A stretch of DNA of 64,000 bases from JAVVHH01 sp963835135 (GTDB lineage Bacteria; Pseudomonadota; Alphaproteobacteria; Acetobacterales; Acetobacteraceae), in NCBI GenBank assembly GCA_963835135.1, contig CAWIEF010000003.1, positions 1,178,001-1,242,000 on the forward strand, read 5' to 3'. The first letter of the stretch is position 1. Each line of letters opens with the position of its first letter. The notes below the pieces were generated by a model. That model saw nothing but the letters and a program-made list of their open reading frames with translations, was not told the origin of the DNA and did not search any database. A program made the position numbers and the translations under genes. Below are positions 17,012 to 25,966 of this stretch, piece after piece.

Positions 17012-18277
17012 ATGCATGACATCCGGGCGATCCGGGCCGATCCGGCCGCGTTCGATCGCGACTTGGCCCGCCGCGGCGTGCCGGCGAGGGCTGAGGCGAT
17101 CCTGGCGTTGGACGCCGAGCGGCGGGCCGCGCTGACCACCATGCAGGAAAGCCAGGCGCAGCGGAACGCGCTCTCCAAGCAGATCGGGCAAGCCAAGCGC
17201 ACCGGCGTCGACAGCGCGGCGCTCGAAGCCGAAGCGACCGCGCTGCGGGACCGCATGGGCGCGCTCGAGCAGGAGGCCGCCCGCCACGAGGCGAGCATCA
17301 AGGTCATGCTCGACGTGCTGCCCAACCGCCTCGACCCGGCCGTGCCCGACGGCGCCGACGAGACCGGCAACGTGGTGCTCAAGCAAGTCGGCGAGCCAAG
17401 CCGTACGAACGACGCCCGCGAGCATTTCGAGCTCGGCGAAGCGCTCGGCATGATGGACTTCGAAGCCGCCGCCCGCATGTCCGGCAGCCGCTTCACCATC
17501 CTGCGCGGCGCGCTGGCGCGCCTGGAGCGCGCCCTCGGCCAATTCATGCTCGACCTGCACACGACCGAGCACGGCTACGTCGAAACCCAGGTGCCGCTGC
17601 TCGTCAACGACGCCGCCGCTTACGGCACCGACAAGCTGCCCAAATTCGCCGACGACCTGTTCCGCACCACCGACGGCCGCTGGCTCATCCCCACCAGCGA
17701 GGTCCCGCTCACCAGCCTCGTCATGGACCAGATCGTCCCCGAGGCGCGCTTGCCGATCCGCGTCACCGCGCTCTCCGACTGCTTCCGCAGCGAAGCCGGC
17801 GCAGCCGGCCGCGACACCCGCGGCATGCTGCGCCAACACCAGTTCCGCAAGGTCGAGCTCGTCAGCATCACCCATCCCGACCGCAGCGACGAGGAGCACG
17901 AGCGCATGACGGCCTGCGCCGAGGCCGTGCTCGAGCGGCTCGGCCTCGCCTACCGCCGCATGCTGCTCTGCGCCGGCGACACCGGCTTCGGCGCCGCCAA
18001 GACCTACGACCTCGAAGTGTGGCTCCCGGGCCAGAAGGCATGGCGCGAGATCAGCTCCTGCTCCAACACGCGCGACTTCCAAGCCCGGCGCATGAACGCC
18101 CGCATGCGCGGCGCGGACGGCAAGGCCGCGGGCCCGGTCCACACCCTCAACGGCTCCGGCGTGGCGCTGGGGCGGGCGCTCATCGCGGTGATGGAGACCT
18201 ACCAGCAGCAAGGCGGCGCGATCGCCGTCCCGGACGTGCTGACGCCCTACATGGGCGGCGTCACGACGGTCGAGTGA
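17012..18277 (+). CDS. serS: Seryl-tRNA synthetase
   Basis: A 421-residue class II synthetase that charges tRNA-Ser. Residues 1-105 form the antiparallel coiled-coil arm that grips the tRNA long variable arm. Motif 2 appears as FRSEAGAAGRDTRGMLRQHQ, and motif 3 as LNGSGVALGRALIAVMET. ATG at 17012 follows tatC by three bases. Its last 17 bases overlap the 3' end of the convergent dnaQ-like gene. Confidence 0.96.
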   Translation: MHDIRAIRADPAAFDRDLARRGVPARAEAILALDAERRAALTTMQESQAQRNALSKQIGQAKRTGVDSAALEAEATALRDRMGALEQEAARHEASIKVMLDVLPNRLDPAVPDGADETGNVVLKQVGEPSRTNDAREHFELGEALGMMDFEAAARMSGSRFTILRGALARLERALGQFMLDLHTTEHGYVETQVPLLVNDAAAYGTDKLPKFADDLFRTTDGRWLIPTSEVPLTSLVMDQIVPEARLPIRVTALSDCFRSEAGAAGRDTRGMLRQHQFRKVELVSITHPDRSDEEHERMTACAEAVLERLGLAYRRMLLCAGDTGFGAAKTYDLEVWLPGQKAWREISSCSNTRDFQARRMNARMRGADGKAAGPVHTLNGSGVALGRALIAVMETYQQQGGAIAVPDVLTPYMGGVTTVE

Positions 18278-18947
18278 GCCAGACCGGCTCCTTGATCCGC
18301 GCGATGAACGCGGCATGCCGCGCGAGGGTCGCGTCGTCGAGTTCGATCAGGATCGGGCGTCGCTCGCCGACCGGCTGGTAGGCGATCGACGGCATGGCAG
18401 CACCACTCTCGTCGAGCAACATCAGCGCCGCCTGCCGGCCGCCGGTCAGCTCGACATAGACGTCCGACAGCAGGCGGCAATCGAGCAGGGCGTTGTGGCT
18501 GGTGCGCTCGGACAGGTCGATGTCATACCGCCGGCACAGCGCGTCCAGGCTGTTCGGCAGCCCGGGGAAGCGCGTCTTGGCGAGCACCAGCGTGTCGACC
18601 ATGCGGCCGAGATCGAGCGGCGGCCGGTTGGCGCGACGAAGTTCCGCGTTGAGGAAGCCGAAGTCGAACGGCGCATTATGCGCGATCAGCGGCGCATCGC
18701 CGATGAAGGCGAGGAAGTCGTCGACCATCTCGGCAAACCGCGGCTTGCCCTCAAGATCGGCCCGCCGGTAGCCGTGGACACGGGTGGCATCCTCGGGGAC
18801 GTCGCGCTCCGGATCGATCAGCGCGTGGAAGCTCGCCCCGGTCGGCAGGTCGCGGTTCAGCTCGATGCAGGCGATCTCGATGATCCGGTCGCCGGTCGCC
18901 GGGTCGAGACCGGTCGTCTCGGTATCGAAAATGACCGAGCGCGTCAC
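18261..18947 (-). CDS. DnaQ-like 3'-5' exonuclease
   Basis: A 228-residue DEDD-family exonuclease related to the DNA polymerase III epsilon subunit. The acidic residues lie in VIFDTETTGLDP (ExoI), HNAPFDFGFLN (ExoII) and SHNALLDCRLL (ExoIII, DEDDh type). The second half of a canonical epsilon chain is largely kept, so a replicative proofreading role is plausible. It starts with GTG at 18947, overlapping the stop of the upstream ABC ATPase gene (GTGA). The 3' end overlaps serS on the other strand by 17 bases. An operon with an exporter is unusual for dnaQ. Confidence 0.82.
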   Translation of the reverse strand: MTRSVIFDTETTGLDPATGDRIIEIACIELNRDLPTGASFHALIDPERDVPEDATRVHGYRRADLEGKPRFAEMVDDFLAFIGDAPLIAHNAPFDFGFLNAELRRANRPPLDLGRMVDTLVLAKTRFPGLPNSLDALCRRYDIDLSERTSHNALLDCRLLSDVYVELTGGRQAALMLLDESGAAMPSIAYQPVGERRPILIELDDATLARHAAFIARIKEPVWLTRPS

Positions 18948-19699
18948 GCTGGAACCGGCACGGCGCCGAGATAGCGGTCCATCACCTCCTGCGGCGGGCC
19001 GTCGTCGACGATGCGGCCATTCTCCATCCGGATCACGCGGGTGCTCCAATTCAGGATGATCGCCGGCGCGTGCGACGACAGCACCAGCACTTCCGCCTGC
19101 CGGACCACGGTCTCCAGGCGCAGCGACGCCTTCTCCATGAACGCCGCGTCGCCCGCCAGCAGCCACTCGTCCATGAGCAGCACCTCCGGCCGGATGGCGG
19201 TGGCGAGCGCGAACCCCAGCCGCACGTTCATGCCCGCGCTGTAGAACCGCATCGGCAGGTCGAGGAAGTCGCCCAATTCGGCGAACTCCTCGACGTCCTC
19301 CTCGAGCCGGCCGAGCTCGGGCCGGCTGAGACCGTTGTAGAGGCCGCGCAGCGCGATGTTCTCGCGCCCGGTCAGGTCGAAGTTCATGCCGAGATTGGCG
19401 TCGAGCAGCGCCCCGACCCGGCCCTCGATCTCGACCCGGCCATGCACCGGCTCGTAGATCCCCGCCAGCGTGCGCAGCAGCGTCGTCTTGCCCGCCCCGT
19501 TGCCCCCGATCAGCCCCAGCCGGTCGCCGCTGCGCAGGTCGAGCGAGATGTCCCGCAACGCGTTGACCACGATGCGCGACTTCTCGTCCTGCTGCAGCCG
19601 GCCGCTGGCCCGGGCGAACACGTGCCGCTTCAGGCTCCGGCTGTTGCCGTGATAGATCGGAAAATCGACCGACAGGCCGCGCGCGACGAGGCTGGCCAA
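18944..19699 (-). CDS. ABC exporter ATPase, polysaccharide type (Wzt/KpsT-like)
   Basis: A 251-residue ATP-binding subunit. Walker A is GGNGAGKTT, the signature region is FYSAGMNVRLGFALATA and Walker B is VLLMDEWLLAGD, a form typical of polysaccharide/O-antigen exporters. It lacks the long carbohydrate-binding C-terminal domain of some Wzt proteins and resembles the short KpsT-type. The best start is a TTG at 19699, two bases after the permease stop codon; no ATG fits the N-terminus SLVARGLSVDFPIYHG. Together with the upstream permease it makes a complete two-gene exporter. Confidence 0.87.
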   Translation of the reverse strand: MASLVARGLSVDFPIYHGNSRSLKRHVFARASGRLQQDEKSRIVVNALRDISLDLRSGDRLGLIGGNGAGKTTLLRTLAGIYEPVHGRVEIEGRVGALLDANLGMNFDLTGRENIALRGLYNGLSRPELGRLEEDVEEFAELGDFLDLPMRFYSAGMNVRLGFALATAIRPEVLLMDEWLLAGDAAFMEKASLRLETVVRQAEVLVLSSHAPAIILNWSTRVIRMENGRIVDDGPPQEVMDRYLGAVPVPA

Positions 19700-19701
19700 G
19701 G

Positions 19702-20577
19702 CTACACCCAGAACGCCAATCGCGCGCGCGTGCGCGAGAACAGCATCCAGGCGAGGCCGATCAGGACGGCGCTGTAGCCCAGCGCCGAGGCCCAGACATG
19801 CAGCGTCACCGTCTCGCCGAGCATCGGCCCGCGGACGATCTCCAGCAGCGTGTAGAACGGATTGAGCCAGAGCAGCTCGAGCGCGCTCCCCTTCAGCAAT
19901 TCGGGCTTCCAGATGATCGGGCTGACGAAGAACGCGATCTGGATGACGCTGGCGACGATCGGCGGGATGTCGCGGAAGCGGGCGCCGATCGGCCCGAGCA
20001 ACAGGCAGACCGCCAGGCCGTCGATGAGCCACAGGATCAGCGCCGGAAGAGCGTACAGCGCCTGCCAGCCCGGCCAATTGTCGAACCAGGCATACACGGC
20101 GACGATGACGATCACGTTGTGCGCCAGGACGATGAGGTTGCGCACTACGACCCGCATCGGATGCACCGTGAACGGCATCCGCATCGAACGGATGGTGCCT
20201 TCGGCCGAGGTGAAGCAGGTGCAAGCCTCGCCGATGACCGTCGACAGCACGCCCCAGAGCACGAGCGACAGCGCCAGGAACGGCAGGTAGTCGTGTAACT
20301 CCATCTTAAACAATCGGGAGTACAACACGCCCAGCGCGGCGACCATCACGGCCGTCGAAAGGGTGAGCCAGAATGGGCCGAGCATCGAACCGCGGTAACG
20401 GAGGCGGATATCGAACCAGCCGAGCGTGAGGGCGAGGCGCCACAGGCGGCACGCGTCCGCCATGTCGGCCGTGGCCAGGCGCTGCCGCTCCATGTGGCCC
20501 AGGCCGGACTGCAGCACGAGCGTTCGCGGACTCGCGGCCGTGACCGGCAGGACGCGTTCGGTCTGACTGAGGCTCAT
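19702..20577 (-). CDS. ABC-2 type permease, polysaccharide export (Wzm/KpsM-like)
   Basis: A 291-residue inner-membrane permease with about six helices. It carries the ABC-2 features LGWFDIRLRYRGSMLGPFW near residue 55 and a late NPFYTLLEIVRGPML segment, both typical of O-antigen or capsule exporters. The ATG at 20577 gives MSLSQTERV; an ATG 13 codons upstream (20616) with a GAGGG stretch before it is an alternative. It is the first gene of a permease-ATPase-dnaQ run. No glycosyltransferase cluster is nearby, so the exported glycan is unknown. Confidence 0.85.
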   Translation of the reverse strand: MSLSQTERVLPVTAASPRTLVLQSGLGHMERQRLATADMADACRLWRLALTLGWFDIRLRYRGSMLGPFWLTLSTAVMVAALGVLYSRLFKMELHDYLPFLALSLVLWGVLSTVIGEACTCFTSAEGTIRSMRMPFTVHPMRVVVRNLIVLAHNVIVIVAVYAWFDNWPGWQALYALPALILWLIDGLAVCLLLGPIGARFRDIPPIVASVIQIAFFVSPIIWKPELLKGSALELLWLNPFYTLLEIVRGPMLGETVTLHVWASALGYSAVLIGLAWMLFSRTRARLAFWV

Positions 20578-20822
20578 GGGCAGCCCGTATCCGATCGAGG
20601 CGGGCGACACAATCATCGCCCTCGCCGGACCTGTGTTGATTTGGCAGCACCGATTGCGAACCGAACGACGCGATCGCGCCACCGTGTAGAAAACCATTGC
20701 CGGGAATCGACAGCCAGGTTAGGGCTTTACGGTCAGTTCCTATTGTTACGCCTAAGCGATGGCAGTTAAACCTGCTTTGACAGCCGACCCTCTCGTGGCG
20801 GCGACTACCACGGAGGTCATGC
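20578..20822. other. Divergent intergenic region with a 4-codon mini-ORF
   Basis: This 245-base stretch separates the exporter permease from the lytic transglycosylase and must hold promoters for both. No strong promoter consensus is visible. At its right end an ATG at 20819 opens a four-codon frame (ATG CTT GCG CCG TAG) that overlaps the TTG start of the downstream gene in another phase. Both share one GGAGG ribosome site at 20812-20816. Confidence 0.4.
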
Positions 20823-22319
20823 TTGCGCCGTAGCACTGCTGCACACCTGTTCGGAACCGCGTGCGCCATCGCGCTGCTTGCGGGGTGCTCGAGCAAGCCG
20901 CAGATCTCGGCGCAACAGGAATCGACGAGGTATTTGTCGCACGCCGGCCGCTCCTACAGTCCGCCGGGCCCGTCTAGCGATCCGTGGGGGCCGTATATCC
21001 GTGAGGCGTCGTCCAAATACGACGTGCCGGAGAAGTGGATTCGCGAGGTGATGCGCCAGGAATCCGGCGGCAACCTCTATGGTCGTAACGGCCAACTCGT
21101 CACCTCCGGCGCAGGCGCGATGGGGCTGATGCAGGTTATGCCGGCGACCTACGACGACCTGCGCAGCCGCTATCGCGAGTTGGGCGACGACCCTTACGAC
21201 CCGCACAACAACATCCTCGCCGGCGCGGCCTACGTGCGCGAGATGTACGATATCTATGGCGCGCCGGGCTTCCTGGCCGCCTACAACGCCGGGCCGGGCC
21301 GGCTCGACGACTACCTGACGCGCAACCGCACTCTGCCGCTCGAAACCAGGCGCTACGTCGCCGCGATCGGGCCGCGGATCAGCGGCCACGAGCCGAACCG
21401 GCCGTCGCCCGGCGCCATGTACGCCATGAACTCGATCCCGCTCGATATCCCGGCCGGCCCGCGGTACCCGGATGTCGGTGCGACTCAGTTCGCCAGCGCA
21501 GCCCCGGCGCCGTCGCGGCCGATCGTGCTCAACCCGCCTGCCCCGGCCTATGCGGAACCCGTCTCGGCCGCGCCGGTCGAAGTGGCCCAGGCCTCGCCGG
21601 GCCCGTTCATCCATCTCAGCCCGCAACCGGCTGAGCCCGTCGTGCTGGCTGACGCCACGCCGGCGGAGTCGTTCATCCATCTCAGCCCGCCCGTGCCGCC
21701 TGCGGCCGTGGCCCAGGCGCCGGCCCCGCGGTTTGAGCCCGCGCCGCGCTATGAGCCCGCTCCGCGCTTCGCCCAACTCCCGCCACCGCAGCGCGAGGCG
21801 CCCGCCCGCTTCGCGTCGCTGGCCATCCCGGAGCCGCCCGCCCCGCCGCCGCTCCTGCGCAACAATCCGTTTGGGCATCGGAGCAACGCGTTCGCCGGCC
21901 GCCCGATCGAAGTGGCCGAGATGCCGGAGCCGCCCCGCGTGCCGACCCGCTTCGCCGCAGCCTCGGAACTCGCACCTGCCTCGCCGCGCACGCACGGCTT
22001 CAGCTTCATCCCCACCGCGTCCGCCGCGCCGGTCCACCGCGGCGGGCCGATCGGCGCGACCAGCGGCGCCTGGGCGGTCCAGGTCGGCGCCTTCTCCAAT
22101 CAGAACCTCGCGCAATCCGCGACCGCCGCCGCCCGGCAGAACGCCCATGGCGTCCTCGGCGGCGCGCAGACCGTCGTTGCCGGCGTCCACCAGCCCGGCG
22201 GCACGCTCTACCGCGCCCGTCTCGGCGGACTCTCCCACGATGCCGCCGCCGAAGCCTGCGAGCGGCTGAGTCGCGCCCGCACCAATTGCATGGTCGTCTC
22301 GCCAGACGCGCAACGCTGA
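20823..22319 (+). CDS. Lytic transglycosylase lipoprotein with SPOR domain
   Basis: A 498-residue cell-envelope protein. The signal peptide ends in a lipobox (ALLAGC, Cys22). An SLT goose-type lysozyme domain occupies about 53-175, with catalytic Glu80 in VMRQESGGN, then GLMQVMP and AAYNAGPGRLD. Residues 200-410 are a low-complexity proline/alanine linker that repeats FIHLSP twice. A SPOR peptidoglycan-binding domain (WAVQVGAFSN to the end) closes the protein and should target it to the septum. The start is TTG at 20823, placed six bases after GGAGG; the nearby ATG is out of frame. Confidence 0.9.
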   Translation: MRRSTAAHLFGTACAIALLAGCSSKPQISAQQESTRYLSHAGRSYSPPGPSSDPWGPYIREASSKYDVPEKWIREVMRQESGGNLYGRNGQLVTSGAGAMGLMQVMPATYDDLRSRYRELGDDPYDPHNNILAGAAYVREMYDIYGAPGFLAAYNAGPGRLDDYLTRNRTLPLETRRYVAAIGPRISGHEPNRPSPGAMYAMNSIPLDIPAGPRYPDVGATQFASAAPAPSRPIVLNPPAPAYAEPVSAAPVEVAQASPGPFIHLSPQPAEPVVLADATPAESFIHLSPPVPPAAVAQAPAPRFEPAPRYEPAPRFAQLPPPQREAPARFASLAIPEPPAPPPLLRNNPFGHRSNAFAGRPIEVAEMPEPPRVPTRFAAASELAPASPRTHGFSFIPTASAAPVHRGGPIGATSGAWAVQVGAFSNQNLAQSATAAARQNAHGVLGGAQTVVAGVHQPGGTLYRARLGGLSHDAAAEACERLSRARTNCMVVSPDAQR

Positions 22320-22371
22320 TCCGGGCGCGCAGGGTTGCCGCCCCCGGCACCCTGCCGCACACTCTCGTCTT

Positions 22372-22728
22372 ATGACGGGACCTGAAGCGCAGTATCGAGA
22401 TTTCCTCAAATCCGGCCAATTCATGCTGCAGCGCAGTAAAAGCAGCGGCCGTTACACCTTCTACCCACGCGTTGCCATCCCAGGGACCGGCGAACGTGAC
22501 CTCGAATGGGTCCCAGCCAGCGGGGGCGGCGTCGTTTATGCCATCACCGTCAACCGCAGCCGCGACGGATCGTCGAACCTGGCCCTCATCGATCTCGACG
22601 AGGGACCGCGGCTGATGTCGCGGGTCGAAGGCGTCGAAACCCTCCCGATCGGCAGCCGCGTGACCGCTCGGATCATCGACGACGGCGGCGAGAACGTCGT
22701 CGTCTTCGACCCGGCCGACGCAGCATGA
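22372..22728 (+). CDS. DUF35-type OB-fold protein lacking zinc-ribbon cysteines
   Basis: A 118-residue homologue of the small acyl-CoA-binding OB-fold proteins (DUF35) that pair with thiolase-like enzymes. Family members begin with a rubredoxin-like zinc ribbon; here the segment LQRSKSSGRYTFYPR has serines where the CxxC should be, so zinc cannot bind there. The OB-fold half (EWVPASGGGVVYAITVNR to GSRVTARII) is intact. The stop overlaps the ATG of the thiolase-like gene, so the partners are coupled. Its role would be substrate positioning or stability of the partner. Confidence 0.8.
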   Translation: MTGPEAQYRDFLKSGQFMLQRSKSSGRYTFYPRVAIPGTGERDLEWVPASGGGVVYAITVNRSRDGSSNLALIDLDEGPRLMSRVEGVETLPIGSRVTARIIDDGGENVVVFDPADAA

Positions 22729-23870
22729 GCCTGCGCGGCGTCAGCGCCATCGTCGGCATCGGCAGCGCCGGCACCGGCGAGGCGCCGGGCCGGACCGCGA
22801 TGGAGCTCCTGGCCGAATCGGCGCTCGCCGCCATCGACGACGCCGGACTGACGCTCGGCGACATCGACGGCCTGTATGCGGCGACGATGACGAACTTCTT
22901 CCCGACGCTCTCGGTCGCCGAGTACCTCGGCCTGCGCCCGCGCATCCAGGACGGCACCAACATCGGCGGCTCCTCCTTCGAGGCCCACCTGCTCTCGGCC
23001 ACCATGGCGCTCGCGACCGGCCAGTGCGACGCGGCCCTGATCTGCTACGGCTCCAACCAGCGCACCGCCGGCGGCAAGCTCGTCTCGATGGCCGAGCGCT
23101 CGCCGCACGAGGCCGCCTACAAACCCCGCCAGCCCATCAACGCCTACGCCCTCGCCGCCAGCCGCCACATGTATGAGTACGGCACCACCCGCGAGCACCT
23201 CGCCGAGGTCGCCGTCGCCGCTCGCGCCTGGGCCAACATGAACCCGGAGGCCTTCGCCCGCGGCCCCCTCGCCATGGCCGACGTGCTCGCCAGCCGGATG
23301 GTGAGCGACCCTCTCACCGTTGCCGATTGCTGCCTCGTCACCGATGGCGGCGGCGCGTGCGTCCTCGTCCGCGCCGACCGGGCGCGCGACCTTAAACAGA
23401 AGCCCGCCTACGTCCTCGGCGGCGCCACTGCCGGCTGGCACCGCTCGATCGCCTCCATGCCCGATGTGACGATCACCGCCGCCAGCGAAAGCGGCCCCCG
23501 CGCCTACGCCATGGCCGGCCTGACGCCCGCCGACGTCAAGCTCGCCATGCTCTACGACGCCTTCACCATCAACACGATCCTCTTCCTCGAAGACCTCGGC
23601 TTCTGCCCCAAGGGCGAGGGCGGCCGCTTCGTCGAGGCCGGCGCCATCGCCCCCGGCGGGCGCCTCGCCGTCAACACCAACGGCGGCGGCCTCTCCTGCG
23701 TCCACCCCGGCATGTATGGCATGTTCCTCATCATCGAGGCCGTCACCCAACTCCGCGGCGACGCCGGCGAGCGCCAAATCCCCGGCCTCGACGTGGCGTT
23801 GATCCACGGCAACGGCGGCACGCTGTCCAGCCAATCCACCGCGCTGCTCGGCACCGCGGCGGCACTATGA
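22725..23870 (+). CDS. Thiolase-like protein of the SCP2/Ltp2 type (possible aldolase)
   Basis: A 381-residue thiolase-fold protein. The classical nucleophilic cysteine is absent: NIGGSSFEAH places Ser83 in that neighbourhood. It keeps YDAFTINTILFLEDLGFC (Tyr277), NTNGGGLSCVHPGMYG and the terminal GNGGTLSSQST. This pattern, with a DUF35 partner, is that of Ltp2-type aldolases that cleave beta-hydroxyacyl-CoA side chains, rather than of true thiolases. Aldolase activity is therefore inferred. The ATG at 22725 overlaps the previous stop and the gene's own stop overlaps the next start (ATGA both times). Confidence 0.82.
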   Translation: MSLRGVSAIVGIGSAGTGEAPGRTAMELLAESALAAIDDAGLTLGDIDGLYAATMTNFFPTLSVAEYLGLRPRIQDGTNIGGSSFEAHLLSATMALATGQCDAALICYGSNQRTAGGKLVSMAERSPHEAAYKPRQPINAYALAASRHMYEYGTTREHLAEVAVAARAWANMNPEAFARGPLAMADVLASRMVSDPLTVADCCLVTDGGGACVLVRADRARDLKQKPAYVLGGATAGWHRSIASMPDVTITAASESGPRAYAMAGLTPADVKLAMLYDAFTINTILFLEDLGFCPKGEGGRFVEAGAIAPGGRLAVNTNGGGLSCVHPGMYGMFLIIEAVTQLRGDAGERQIPGLDVALIHGNGGTLSSQSTALLGTAAAL

Positions 23871-25966
23871 CCGGCCGGTCGGCCCTCGACAGCCTGTTGC
23901 AGCCGGCCAGCGTCGCCGTCATCGGCGCCTCCGCGGACGCAACGCGCATCGGCGGACGTCCGATCTCCTACATGCTGCAGCAGGGCTTCAAGGGCGAGAT
24001 CCTGCCCGTCAACCCGAACCGCGCCGAGATCCAGGGCCTCCCGGCCTATCGAAGCGTCGCCGAGCTGCCCTCCGTGCCAGACACCGCGATCGTCGCGGTG
24101 CCCACGGCCCTCGCGATCGACGCGGTCCGCGACCTCTCGGCCCGCGGCGTGAAATCCGCGATCGTGTTCACCGCCGGCTTCGCCGAGGCCGGCCCGGAAG
24201 GCGAGGCCGCCCAGGCCACCATGCTCGCCGCGGCCGGCCCGATGCGGCTCCTGGGCCCGAACTGCCTCGGCCTGTTCAACGCGCGCACCGGGTTCTACCC
24301 GATCTTCAGCTCCAGCTTCGAGAGCGGCTTCTCCCCGCCGGGCCGCATCGGCATCGCCAGCCAGAGCGGCGCCTACGGAACCCACGTCTTCGCCGTCGCC
24401 CGCAACCGCGGCATCGGCACCCCGATCTGCGTGACCACCGGCAACGAGGCCGACATCACCATCGGCGACATCATCTTCTGGCTGGCCCGCGACCCCGACA
24501 CCGACGTCATCGCCGCCTACGCCGAAGGCATCCGCGAGGCACCCGGCTTCCTCGCCGCACTCGAGGCGGCGCGCCAAGCCAAGAAGCCCGTCGTGCTGAT
24601 GAAAGTCGGCACCTCCGTCATCGGCCAGCACGCCGCCAAGTCGCACACCGCCTCGATCGCCGGCGACGACCGCGTGACCGACGCCGTCCTGGCCGAATTC
24701 GGCGTCGTGCGGGCCGCGACCACCGAACAGATGCTCGACATCGCCCTGACCGCAACCAAACGCATCTACCCGGCCGGCAACACCCTCGGCGTCATCACCA
24801 TCAGCGGCGGCGCCGGCGTGCTGATCTCCGACGCCGCCGACGCCGTCGGCCTCCCCTTGCCGCCGATGCCCGACGCGGCGCAGGCCCGCCTGAAGGCCAT
24901 GCTGCCGTTCGCCGCGCCCCGCAACCCGGTCGACTGCACCGCGCAAGCGTTCAACGACATGACGCTGATCGGTCGCTTCACCGATTCCATGGTCGAGGAG
25001 GGCGGCTACAGCTCGATCCTCGCCTTCTTCAGCCAAGTCGGCGGCTCCAGGACGATCTCCCCCGCCCTGCGCGAGCAGCTCAACGCGACCCGGGCCAAGC
25101 ACCCCGACCGTCTCTATGTCCTGTCCATCGTCGCCCGGCCGGAGCAGGTCCAGCAATACGAAGCAGACGGCTTCGTCGTGTTCGAAGACCCGACCCGGGC
25201 CGTCGTCGCCATCCACGCCATGGGCCGGTTCGGCGACGCGTTCGCCATGTCGCCCGACCCGGCGCCCCCGCCCCTGCACGCGGTCGCGTTGCCGCCCGCC
25301 ATGCCGACCGAAGCGGAGGCCAAGCGGCTGCTCGCGTCGGCCGGCATCGCCTCGGCGCCGGAGGAGGCCTGCAGCACCGAAGACGCCGCCGCGGCCGCCG
25401 CGGAACGGTTCGGCGGCAAGGTGGTCATGAAAATCCTGTCCCCGGACATCCTGCACAAATCCGAAATCGGTGGCGTCCTCCTTGACGTGTCCGGCGCAGA
25501 GGCGGCGCGCGGCGGCTTCCGCACCCTCATGCAACGCGCACGCGCGGCAGCGCCGGGCGCGCGGATCGACGGCGTGCTCGTGGCCAAGCAGCTCGAGGGC
25601 GGCGTCGAATGCATCATGGGCATCCAGCGTGACCCGGTGTTCGGCCCCGTCGCGCTCGTCGGCATCGGCGGCATCTTCGTCGAGATCCTGCAGGACGTGG
25701 CGCTGCACCGCTGCCCGTTCGGCCCAGAGGTCGCCGAGCGGATGATCCGCCGCCTCCGCGCCGCGCCGATCCTGCTGGGCGCCCGCGGCAAGCCGCCCGC
25801 CGACGTCGCGGCCCTGGCCGGCATGCTCTCCCGGCTCTCGCAATGGGCCGTCGCCGCCGGCGACCGCCTGCAATCGGTCGACCTGAACCCGGTGCTGGCG
25901 CTGCCCGGCGGCGCCTACGCGCTCGACGCCGTCATCGAGCTGGCCCCCCGAGAGACGGCCCGATGA
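23867..25966 (+). CDS. Fused ADP-forming acyl-CoA synthetase
   Basis: A 699-residue protein joining alpha and beta parts of an ADP-forming acetate/acyl-CoA ligase. The order is a CoA-binding Rossmann domain (10-125, VAVIGASAD), a succinyl-CoA ligase-like domain (about 130-290; phosphohistidine His260 in SHTASIAGDD), a second ligase-like domain (300-455) and a C-terminal ATP-grasp domain (about 480-695; VVMKILSPDILHKSEIGG). It interconverts acyl-CoA and free acid with ATP/ADP and phosphate. The acyl substrate is unknown. It is coupled at both ends by ATGA overlaps within the operon. Confidence 0.9.
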   Translation: MTGRSALDSLLQPASVAVIGASADATRIGGRPISYMLQQGFKGEILPVNPNRAEIQGLPAYRSVAELPSVPDTAIVAVPTALAIDAVRDLSARGVKSAIVFTAGFAEAGPEGEAAQATMLAAAGPMRLLGPNCLGLFNARTGFYPIFSSSFESGFSPPGRIGIASQSGAYGTHVFAVARNRGIGTPICVTTGNEADITIGDIIFWLARDPDTDVIAAYAEGIREAPGFLAALEAARQAKKPVVLMKVGTSVIGQHAAKSHTASIAGDDRVTDAVLAEFGVVRAATTEQMLDIALTATKRIYPAGNTLGVITISGGAGVLISDAADAVGLPLPPMPDAAQARLKAMLPFAAPRNPVDCTAQAFNDMTLIGRFTDSMVEEGGYSSILAFFSQVGGSRTISPALREQLNATRAKHPDRLYVLSIVARPEQVQQYEADGFVVFEDPTRAVVAIHAMGRFGDAFAMSPDPAPPPLHAVALPPAMPTEAEAKRLLASAGIASAPEEACSTEDAAAAAAERFGGKVVMKILSPDILHKSEIGGVLLDVSGAEAARGGFRTLMQRARAAAPGARIDGVLVAKQLEGGVECIMGIQRDPVFGPVALVGIGGIFVEILQDVALHRCPFGPEVAERMIRRLRAAPILLGARGKPPADVAALAGMLSRLSQWAVAAGDRLQSVDLNPVLALPGGAYALDAVIELAPRETAR

